Program-made: the position numbers and the translations under genes
Assembly (NCBI GenBank): GCA_027077325.1
Contig: JALTGF010000171.1
Span: 1 to 17,441 of the forward strand
Direction: 5' to 3'
From: an archaeon
GTDB taxonomy: Archaea; Undinarchaeota; Undinarchaeia; Undinarchaeales; JALTGF01
Length of the DNA: 17,441 bases
Notes under the pieces: generated by a model
What the model saw: the letters and a program-made list of their open reading frames with translations, nothing else
Told to the model about the DNA's origin: nothing
The model's database searches: none
Shown: positions 12,347 through 17,441 of the stretch, in pieces
Layout: the number at the start of each line of letters is the position of its first letter
How positions within the stretch are numbered: position 1 is the stretch's first letter

Positions 12347-12634
12347 ATGACCAAAACAAAAAAAGTCGGGAGTACCGGAAGATTTAAGGCAAGGTACGGA
12401 AGAAAAATAAAAAACGCAGTCAGGGATATTGAAGCCGTTAGCAAGCAAAGGAGTATATGCCCAAAGTGCGGATCAAAGAGTGCCGTAAGGATTGCAAATG
12501 GAATATGGGAATGCCAAAAATGTGGGGCAAAATTTGCAGGAGCAGCATATTTACCGCTTCCAAAAGTTGCAGTTTCAACTTTGCACATAAGTGAAGTTAA
12601 GCATTCAGAAGAACAAGAAGAGGTGAGGATATGA
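12347..12634 (+). CDS. rpl37ae: Large-subunit ribosomal protein L37Ae
   Basis: The start chosen is ATG 12347 (MTKTKKVGSTGRFKARYG), the typical family N-terminus; a GTG nine bases earlier would add three atypical residues. The protein has 95 residues. A C2C2 zinc ribbon is formed by CPKCGSKSAVRI (38-49) and CQKCGAKFAGAAYLP (57-71), which is the L37Ae hallmark. The last 20 residues are an acidic tail (HSEEQEEVRI), slightly longer than usual. It is a 50S protein. Its TGA overlaps the RpoP ATG by four bases (ATGA, 12631-12634), a classic coupling site that ties a ribosomal protein to an RNA polymerase subunit. Confidence 0.94.
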   Translation: MTKTKKVGSTGRFKARYGRKIKNAVRDIEAVSKQRSICPKCGSKSAVRIANGIWECQKCGAKFAGAAYLPLPKVAVSTLHISEVKHSEEQEEVRI

Positions 12635-12771
12635 GATACAAGTGTGCATCTTGTGGAACGATTGTTGAGAATCCTGTCGATTCGTCTGGGACGCTTCAAT
12701 GCCCAAATTGTAGAGGCAAGATATTCTTTAAGGTTAGAGAGCCAATTGCAAGAAACGTAAAAGCAGTATAA
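12631..12771 (+). CDS. rpoP: DNA-directed RNA polymerase subunit P (Rpo12)
   Basis: Read directly from the sequence: ATG at 12631 overlapping the L37Ae stop, TAA at 12769-12771, 46 residues. It starts MRYKCASCGTIVENP and has CPNCRGKIFFKVREP in the second half, the CxxC (5-8) and CxxC (24-27) zinc ribbon plus the G-x-K-I-x-x-K tail typical of archaeal RpoP and eukaryotic Rpb12. It is a small assembly subunit of archaeal RNA polymerase. The L37Ae-RpoP order is widely conserved in archaea, supporting the call despite its size. Confidence 0.95.
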   Translation: MRYKCASCGTIVENPVDSSGTLQCPNCRGKIFFKVREPIARNVKAV

Positions 12772-12825
12772 TGATAGAGGTTACTGCCTAATTGAGAACT
12801 TACATTTTGCCTATAAACAAAAAAA

Positions 12826-13071
12826 ATGGCAAAAAATGCTGCACAGGAAATACTTGGAGAAATCAGGATTAAACTAGAAAATCCAAGTAAAGTTTTAGAG
12901 GCATTAAAGCCAGATATAGAGGAAACAAACAGATTTAAGGCAGAAATAATCGCTGAAAAAAATAAACTTGTCCTAAAGATAAACGCAAGCGATTTGAGCG
13001 CAATGCGCGCAGCTTTAAATTCTTATTTAAGGCTGATAAATACGATAAAAGAGGTTGATAAAATTGGTTGA
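12826..13071 (+). CDS. pcc1: KEOPS complex subunit Pcc1
   Basis: At 81 residues it matches archaeal Pcc1. The pattern is a beta strand GEIRIKL, a helix around SKVLEALKPDIEE, strands FKAEIIAEKNKLVLKINA, then the conserved helix SDLSAMRAALNSYLRLINTIKEV (55-77). Pcc1 is the dimerisation platform of KEOPS, which makes the t6A modification at A37 of tRNAs that read ANN codons; both tRNAs in this window (Met CAU and Lys CUU) are of that class. No clear SD precedes the ATG and the 54-base gap after RpoP holds only a weak AT-rich element. Its end overlaps prefoldin beta by eight bases. Confidence 0.85.
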   Translation: MAKNAAQEILGEIRIKLENPSKVLEALKPDIEETNRFKAEIIAEKNKLVLKINASDLSAMRAALNSYLRLINTIKEVDKIG

Positions 13072-13408
13072 AATTTCAAATGAAATGCAGCAAAAACTGC
13101 AAGAATATCAAGAAGCCCAAGAGAGATTGAAATTAATTCTTTCTCAAAAATACCAAATTGAATTAAACTTGAAAGAAGCTAAAAATGCTTTGAAAGAAGT
13201 TGAACAACAGGAAAAAGCAGAGATTTACAAGATAGTTGGCCAGATATTAATTAGATATGACAAGGGGGACATTGTCAAAGAATTAAAGGACAAAATTGAA
13301 ACAAATGAGCTAAGGCTCAAGACAATTGCCGAACAAGAGAAGAAACTATCTGAGAAACTCAAGTCAATTCAAGATGGATTCCAAGGCTCAGTTGGATCAG
13401 CAGCTTGA
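13064..13408 (+). CDS. pfdB: Prefoldin subunit beta
   Basis: The frame gives a two-helix coiled coil joined by a beta-hairpin middle, the prefoldin beta layout: helix one about 5-45 (MQQKLQEYQEAQERLKLILSQ), AEIYKIVGQILIRYDKGDIVKELKDK (residues of about 54-79), and helix two to about 105. I place the start at TTG 13064: GAGGT at 13051-13055 sits eight bases ahead. TTG 13055 would overlap that SD and ATG 13085 would be too far away. The protein is then 114 residues. Prefoldin is a hexameric chaperone (two alpha, four beta) that passes unfolded proteins to the thermosome. The start lies within the Pcc1 gene. Confidence 0.88.
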   Translation: MVEISNEMQQKLQEYQEAQERLKLILSQKYQIELNLKEAKNALKEVEQQEKAEIYKIVGQILIRYDKGDIVKELKDKIETNELRLKTIAEQEKKLSEKLKSIQDGFQGSVGSAA

Positions 13409-13423
13409 TTATAAGTAATTATA

Positions 13424-14401
13424 ATGAAAAAGCTTGCAGAAGTTTTAAGAGAATTTAAAGGGAAAGAAGCTTTGCTTTTAGCCCATAAAAACGCAGACCC
13501 TGACTCAATTTGTAGCGCTTTAGCGCTTTACAAGGAACTAAAAAAGATTGGGATAAACACGAGGATTGGCGCAGTAGAATCAGTAAGTTTATTATCAAAA
13601 AAAATTCTTGAAAAAACAAACACAACAGTCGATATAGATCCAGCCATTGATTCAGACCTGATTATTTTTTTAGATATGTCTAGCATTGGTCAGCTTGGAG
13701 ATTTTTATAAGGAAGTTGAAAGATCAGATGCCTACAAGATAGTTATAGACCATCATGCAATTCAAGACGATAACTTTAAAGTTGACCTGTCGTATATTGA
13801 CGAAAATGCAGCAACTGCGGTCGAATTAGTTTATGATTTACTAGAAGAGTTAAAAATAAAAATTTCAGATGAAACAGCATTTACAATACTATTTGGAATG
13901 ATTGCCGAAACGGCTCACTTGAGATATGCAAAACAAAAAAATTTTAGGATCATTGCAGAACTTTTAGAAAAGCACAAGATTTGCTTTAGCGAACTGTTAA
14001 GATTTTTAGAAACACCACTGGATATATCTGAGAGGATTGCAAGATTAAAAGCATTTAAGAGAGCAAGAATCCACCGGGTTTCAAATTATCTTGTAGTAGT
14101 GTCTGAGATTGGATCGTTTGAAGCATCATCAGCGCGGGCATTTATAAGTGCAGGAGCCGATGTTGCAGCAGTAATATCAAAGAGAAAAAATGAGATTCGT
14201 GTAAGCTTGAGAGCATCTGCCTCATTTTACAATGAAACTGGAATCGATCTTGGAAAGGACTTAATCCCAGAAATCGCAAAAATAATAAAAGGTACTGGGA
14301 GTGGCCATCCAACAGCAGCTGGAGCAAATGGTCAGGCAGATATAAGCGAAGAGAAAATTGAGGAGCTTATTACTAAGTTCGTTAAGAAGAGAATACATTA
14401 A
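13424..14401 (+). CDS. DHH/DHHA1-family phosphoesterase (RecJ/NrnA-like)
   Basis: The 325-residue protein has all main DHH motifs: HKNADPDSI (21-29), DMSS (84-87), the name-giving DHH (109-111), and a fourth motif GMIAETAHLRYA (158-169), where many relatives have D in place of E162. The C-terminal DHHA1 domain ends with GSGHPTAAGA (292-301), a variant of the substrate-binding GGGHxxAAG. These Mn2+-dependent enzymes hydrolyse short oligoribonucleotides, single-stranded nucleic acid 5' ends or small phosphoesters such as pApA; the exact substrate is not shown. Its place after exosome and prefoldin genes would suit an oligonucleotide-degrading role finishing exosome products. It follows prefoldin by 15 bases and has no clear SD. 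Confidence 0.88.
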   Translation: MKKLAEVLREFKGKEALLLAHKNADPDSICSALALYKELKKIGINTRIGAVESVSLLSKKILEKTNTTVDIDPAIDSDLIIFLDMSSIGQLGDFYKEVERSDAYKIVIDHHAIQDDNFKVDLSYIDENAATAVELVYDLLEELKIKISDETAFTILFGMIAETAHLRYAKQKNFRIIAELLEKHKICFSELLRFLETPLDISERIARLKAFKRARIHRVSNYLVVVSEIGSFEASSARAFISAGADVAAVISKRKNEIRVSLRASASFYNETGIDLGKDLIPEIAKIIKGTGSGHPTAAGANGQADISEEKIEELITKFVKKRIH

Positions 14402-14415
14402 TAAATTTGAGAAAA

Positions 14416-14425
14416 CTATTTATAG
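14416..14425 (+). promoter_or_regulatory. TATA box for SepF
   Basis: CTATTTATAG is centred about 43 bases before the SepF ATG; transcription starting near 14446 would leave a short leader carrying the SD GGGAGG at 14448-14453. Confidence 0.45.
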
Positions 14426-14462
14426 CACTAGAATAAAACAAGACTAAGGGAGGAAAACCAAG

Positions 14463-14885
14463 ATGGGTTTACTAGATAATCTTTTCAAACCAAGAAGGAT
14501 TTCAAGGACACCAACGGAAGTTTCTAAAGAGCCAAAGTATGTTGAAGTCGAGTGGTCTGAGAAACCAGAAAACACAGGAGAATATGTAAGAGTTGTCACA
14601 ATTAACGAGTTTGGGGATATTGAGAATGTCTTAGATTACCTAAGAGATAGAAATAATATTCTGATTTTAAAAATAAAGCCACGCTTAATCCAGGAAAAAA
14701 TGGAACTGAAGAGAGCCCTAAAAAGGATACAGAGAACAACTGCAGCAATTGGTGGCGATATTGCAGGAGTAAAAGAGGATATAATACTCGTGACACCTCC
14801 AAGTGTTAAGATTTACAGAGGACAACAGGCAGAAGGAACATCAACAGCGTCAGCAAACAGTTCTAGTGAGAGAAACGAAGCATAA
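14463..14885 (+). CDS. sepF: Cell division protein SepF
   Basis: At 140 residues it has the archaeal SepF layout: an N-terminal amphipathic membrane-binding helix (MGLLDNLFKPRR), a short linker, and the conserved core EYVRVVTINEFGDIENVLDYL (40-60) through NNILILKIKP and the GGDIAGVKEDIILVTPPSVKIY segment (98-119). A Ser/Ala/Glu-rich tail of about 20 residues follows. SepF is the membrane anchor of FtsZ in many archaea, so the organism probably divides with FtsZ; ftsZ itself is not in the window. It has its own SD and a TATA-like box and so seems to be transcribed apart from the exosome cluster. Confidence 0.92.
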   Translation: MGLLDNLFKPRRISRTPTEVSKEPKYVEVEWSEKPENTGEYVRVVTINEFGDIENVLDYLRDRNNILILKIKPRLIQEKMELKRALKRIQRTTAAIGGDIAGVKEDIILVTPPSVKIYRGQQAEGTSTASANSSSERNEA

Positions 14886-14952
14886 ACAGGACACCCGCTA
14901 TAATATGGGGAAGAGGGTATTTATTTAATTGGTTATAGAATCAATCGTTAAG

Positions 14953-14960
14953 TATATAAA
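14953..14960 (+). promoter_or_regulatory. TATA box for the 14983 membrane protein
   Basis: TATATAAA lies about 27 bases before the ATG at 14983, which predicts a leaderless transcript. Confidence 0.55.
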
Positions 14961-14982
14961 GATTGAATAGATTAGACAGAGT

Positions 14983-15315
14983 ATGGCACTAAGTTTCACA
15001 GCATTATTTAGTATTGATTTGATAGTTGCAATTCCAACCATAGTGTATTACTACTATTGGGGAGTAGTTGCTCTAAAAAAGAAAAAGTTCAGCAAGAAAC
15101 AGATACTAAGCCATTTAAAGTTGGCATACGGGCTTAATGCGTTTACGATTCTTTATTTGCCAGTTATGCTATTGGCATACCTATATGCAAACTTACTGTA
15201 TCAATTTCCAAAGATATTTACACAGACATCATTGATTATGCTCATAATTATCTTAGTTTTTGAGTATGTCAACTACTACAGCTTAGTGGAATATGAGACA
15301 AAGAGAATTGCATAA
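14983..15315 (+). CDS. Hypothetical three-helix membrane protein (110 aa)
   Basis: Not recognised. It has three membrane segments at about 7-31 (LFSIDLIVAIPTIVYYYYWG), 48-72 and 80-100, with a strongly basic loop KKKKFSKKQ (32-40) between the first two, which would put that loop in the cytosol. The tail VEYETKRIA is charged. Many tyrosines lie at membrane edges. A consensus TATA box 27 bases upstream supports the start and shows independent expression. It converges with aIF2 gamma with two bases between the stops. No family can be named. Confidence 0.65.
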   Translation: MALSFTALFSIDLIVAIPTIVYYYYWGVVALKKKKFSKKQILSHLKLAYGLNAFTILYLPVMLLAYLYANLLYQFPKIFTQTSLIMLIIILVFEYVNYYSLVEYETKRIA

Positions 15316-15317
15316 AG

Positions 15318-16517
15318 TTACTGAATAATGCCATAACCAATTAACCGCCATCGGGTACCAAACCGGCGAGCAAGAGTAACACGACTTCCTTTTTTTGCAC
15401 AAACGGGTATCTTTAGAGTTAATAGGTATGTGCTTTTAGTCCCAGATTTAACAATACCAACAGTAGTAGAGGTTCCTATGTTTAGCATTAATGTTTCTCC
15501 TTTTTGTAAAGGGTTAACATTTAACTCTTCTTTTGAGCCAACTGCCCTTTCTAGAAGATGGACTTCAAGATTAAATTGATTGAGGACAGGAGGCAATTTT
15601 CCGGAATAACCAAGAACTTTTCCAGACAATTTATCGGCTTTTGCATAGTAAGGATCCAGTGTAGTTTCAATGCCAAAAGTCCCTCCACGAGTTACACTTT
15701 TAACATTCTGGCCACCCCAGTTCAAACTAACAATTTTTGTCTTTATCTCTTTTCCATTATCTCCAGGGCATATAACAACTTCATCGCCAACCTTTAGTTT
15801 CCCTTGAACAAGTGCACCACCAACAACACCACCTTTTAATTTTTCAATTTCAGTTCCTGGCTTATTTACATCGAAAGAACGAGCAATATACATAATTGGG
15901 TCGAGGTCAATATTTTTTTCAGGCGTAGGTATGTGTTTTTCAATTGCCTCAATTAAGACATCAATATTAGTCCCATGTTGCGCAGAAACCGGGATGATTG
16001 GAGCATTTTCAGCAATTGTTCCCTTTACAAATTCCTTAATTTGCTTGTAATTTTCAATTGCTTGCTCCTCAGTAACCAGATCAATTTTATTTTGGACAAT
16101 TACAATATTTTTAACGCCAATAATTTCAAGAGCCATTAAGTGCTCCTTTGTTTGTGGTTGTGGACATGGCTCATTTGCAGCAATTACCAGCAACGCTCCG
16201 TCCATAAGAGAAGCTCCAGAAAGCATTGTTGCCATTAATGTCTCGTGACCAGGGGCATCTACAAAACTAATTGTTCGCAATTCTTTTGCTGGGCCGCCGC
16301 ATTTTGGGCATTTATCTGTTGGGGAATACGCCTCAGGACCTTTGCATTTCTCACATTTGTAAAAAGTGCAGTTTGCATAACCAAGTTTTATTGTAATTCC
16401 TCGTTTAAGTTCCTCAGAATGCCTGTCAGTCCAAACACCAGTAAGTCTTTCAACTAAGGTTGTCTTTCCATGGTCAATATGACCAACAAGTCCAATACTT
16501 ACCTCAGGTAAGCCCAC
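15318..16517 (-). CDS. Translation initiation factor aIF2 subunit gamma
   Basis: This 399-residue GTPase starts at a GTG directly after the S6e stop, with SD GGAGG inside the end of S6e. Motifs are GHIDHGKT (12-19, P loop; most relatives have V for I), switch I with RGITIKLGYA (39-48), a zinc knuckle CEKC (55-58) and CPKC (70-73), DAPGHE (87-92) and NKID (143-146). The elongation-factor-like beta-barrel domains 2 and 3 follow (from about 205), ending in RFGTRWRLIGYGII. Gamma is the core of aIF2, binding initiator Met-tRNA, GTP and the ribosome. S6e-aIF2 gamma is a conserved archaeal pair. Zero spacing suggests strict translational coupling. Confidence 0.96.
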   Translation of the reverse strand: MGLPEVSIGLVGHIDHGKTTLVERLTGVWTDRHSEELKRGITIKLGYANCTFYKCEKCKGPEAYSPTDKCPKCGGPAKELRTISFVDAPGHETLMATMLSGASLMDGALLVIAANEPCPQPQTKEHLMALEIIGVKNIVIVQNKIDLVTEEQAIENYKQIKEFVKGTIAENAPIIPVSAQHGTNIDVLIEAIEKHIPTPEKNIDLDPIMYIARSFDVNKPGTEIEKLKGGVVGGALVQGKLKVGDEVVICPGDNGKEIKTKIVSLNWGGQNVKSVTRGGTFGIETTLDPYYAKADKLSGKVLGYSGKLPPVLNQFNLEVHLLERAVGSKEELNVNPLQKGETLMLNIGTSTTVGIVKSGTKSTYLLTLKIPVCAKKGSRVTLARRFGTRWRLIGYGIIQ

Positions 16518-17024
16518 TTAAGCCTCCTTTTTTTGTTCAGATTCGCTTGGTTTTTCCTTTTGTTCAGGTGCTTTTTCTTCAGATTTTTGCTCTTTTGGCG
16601 CCTCAGTTTCTGGCTTTGGCCCCGGTTTTTCTTTTTGAGTTTCCTCTTTTTCAGCTGGTTTTAGTAGTTGGTCTATAGGCTTTGAACCACTTTTTACAAC
16701 TTTCATATTCACTTGCACAATTCTCGAAGAGATTTCATTTCCATGAACACGCTTTTTTCTTCTCTCTCCCCGCCTTTTTGACCTAAAACCAATTCCTTTA
16801 GAGAGGAGCAATCTCTTTGAAACACTGCCATCAACATCCATTCTCATTGGGTTTCCGGTTATGTCCGAGCCACCAGTTATCCTAAGTTCATATCCATCTA
16901 GTCCAAGGATAGAACCATCAATGGACTCTCCAATCTTTTTTCCAATGAGCAGATTGGTTTTATCTAGCTCAACCTGATAAGATTTTTTTGTGTTTGGGTC
17001 ACCAATTACAATCTTAAATGCCAT
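16518..17024 (-). CDS. rps6e: Small-subunit ribosomal protein S6e, with long low-complexity tail
   Basis: Residues 1-120 are a typical S6e: MAFKIVIGDPNTKKSYQVEL, GKKIGESIDGSILGLDGYEL, the ITGGSDITGNPMRMDV box (49-64), then RLLLSKGIGFRSKRRGERRKKRVHGNEIS (71-99) and VQVNMKVVKSG. From about residue 120 a tail of nearly 50 residues made almost only of Lys, Glu, Pro and Ser follows; many archaeal S6e proteins stop near the end of the core. The SD AGGAGG (17030-17035) is five bases before the ATG. The TATA-like TATTTAAA at 17086-17093 predicts a leader of about 40 bases. S6e lies upstream of and adjacent to aIF2 gamma in one operon. Confidence 0.94.
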   Translation of the reverse strand: MAFKIVIGDPNTKKSYQVELDKTNLLIGKKIGESIDGSILGLDGYELRITGGSDITGNPMRMDVDGSVSKRLLLSKGIGFRSKRRGERRKKRVHGNEISSRIVQVNMKVVKSGSKPIDQLLKPAEKEETQKEKPGPKPETEAPKEQKSEEKAPEQKEKPSESEQKKEA

Positions 17025-17085
17025 TTAATCCTCCTGATATACTTGAAATAATCTTCGTTTGTAGACATCCTTTTGATGTTATGGA

Positions 17086-17093
17086 TTTAAATA
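17086..17093 (-). promoter_or_regulatory. TATA box for the S6e-aIF2 gamma operon
   Basis: The minus strand reads TATTTAAA about 65 bases before the S6e ATG, just after the end of the aIF5B gene. It predicts a leader of about 40 bases that ends in a strong SD. Confidence 0.45.
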
Positions 17094-17104
17094 TGTTATT
17101 ATAA

Positions 17105-17441
17105 CTATTTCTTTAGTTTTTCAATTTTTTCTATTAACTGTAACTCTTCTATACTTAAGGTATCCGACAATTTTGTTTTAAGCAAGGTTAAATCTTTTTT
17201 TGGAACATCTACATATAAGAGGTCGCCTTCTTTGACATTTCGGCCAACTACGGCCCCTTGAATTGAAACTGCAACTTTTTTTCCTGCTTTTGCTTCACTG
17301 ACTGGGTTTCCCTCTTCCTGAACTTGCTTGACACTTCCAACTACATTTCCAGATTCATTCATTAGGTCGCATTTTGAGACAAGAGTGCCTATTTCAACTT
17401 CTACGCCAACTATTGCAGGTTTGCTTTGCCTAAAGACATAC
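17105..17441 (-). CDS. Translation initiation factor aIF5B (IF2-like), C-terminal fragment
   Basis: The frame is open to the window edge, so only the last 111 residues are present; the ATG at 17362 is internal. FRQSKPAIVGVEVEIGTL matches the start of domain IV of archaeal and eukaryotic IF5B, followed by NVVGSVKQVQEEG, AKAGKKVAVSIQGAVVGRNVKEGDLLYVDVP and a C-terminal helix (SDTLSIEELQLIEKIEKLKK) resembling the extra helices that contact eIF1A in eukaryotes. IF5B is the GTPase that promotes subunit joining. The GTPase domain is outside the window. It precedes S6e and aIF2 gamma on the same strand, a run of translation genes. Confidence 0.92.
   Translation of the reverse strand, partial: YVFRQSKPAIVGVEVEIGTLVSKCDLMNESGNVVGSVKQVQEEGNPVSEAKAGKKVAVSIQGAVVGRNVKEGDLLYVDVPKKDLTLLKTKLSDTLSIEELQLIEKIEKLKK

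Noticed and set aside
11944..12699. Long open frame (251 codons) on the minus strand across Rrp42, L37Ae and RpoP
   Set aside because: It is antisense to three firmly identified genes, and its translation is rich in Phe, Leu and Ser without any domain, as expected of a shadow frame.
12771..12791. Six-codon ATG frame starting at the RpoP stop (TAATG)
   Set aside because: Too short, without any supporting motif; probably a chance arrangement in the RpoP-Pcc1 gap.
17065..17079. Short inverted repeat ACATC/GATGT near the S6e transcription start
   Set aside because: Only five base pairs with a five-base loop; expected by chance in AT-rich DNA.
1..17441. CRISPR arrays, insertion sequences, prophage genes, att sites next to the tRNAs
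   Set aside because: No regularly spaced repeats, transposase or integrase sequence, or duplicated tRNA ends were seen.

Overview
The window is a gene-dense, AT-rich archaeal chromosome segment. Archaeal markers are the eukaryote-like ribosomal proteins (S8e, S6e, L15e, L37e, L37Ae), the exosome core (Rrp4, Rrp41, Rrp42), SBDS, proteasome alpha, Lsm, RNase P proteins Rpp30 and Pop5, KEOPS Pcc1, prefoldin beta, aIF2 gamma, aIF5B, and two tRNAs with bulge-helix-bulge introns. SepF implies FtsZ-type division. Small gene sizes, tight packing and several unrecognised short proteins would suit a DPANN-type lineage, but that is a guess. No CRISPR array, IS element, phage gene or integration site is visible. 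No gap between genes exceeds about 120 bases.

Bases 1-3000 are accessory: the 3' end of a class I/II aminotransferase, four unrecognised proteins (one with a possible zinc knuckle) and a lipoprotein with a lamin-tail-like domain. Most of these have a TATA-like box about 26-30 bases before the start codon, so their mRNAs are probably leaderless. Bases 3100-5550, on the minus strand, hold an intron-containing tRNA-Met(CAU), a two-repeat MgtE/SLC41-type Mg2+ transporter, and a tRNA-Lys(CUU) followed after six bases by a coupled pair of unknown genes. The transporter has an unusually long leader containing a 26-codon open frame rich in acidic residues and proline that overlaps its start; this is the most intriguing signal in the window. 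Bases 5590-6526 hold the L37e and Lsm genes diverging from S8e.

Bases 6632-14401 are the archaeal translation/RNA-processing/protein-degradation supercluster. In order it encodes L15e, a small unknown membrane protein, RNase P Rpp30 and Pop5, proteasome alpha, SBDS, Rrp4, Rrp41, Rrp42, L37Ae, RpoP, Pcc1, prefoldin beta and a DHH phosphoesterase. Many junctions overlap by 1 to 14 bases, implying translational coupling. Together these genes link ribosome maturation and tRNA processing to RNA and protein turnover. L15e is preceded by a candidate structured leader whose hairpin loop is complementary to the bases next to its Shine-Dalgarno site. The proteasome promoter carries a perfect 12-base palindrome just after its TATA box.

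The right end has SepF, an unknown three-helix membrane protein and, on the minus strand, aIF2 gamma, S6e (with a long low-complexity tail) and the C-terminal end of aIF5B cut by the window edge. L37e and RpoP were read directly from the sequence as short genes of 56 and 46 codons.
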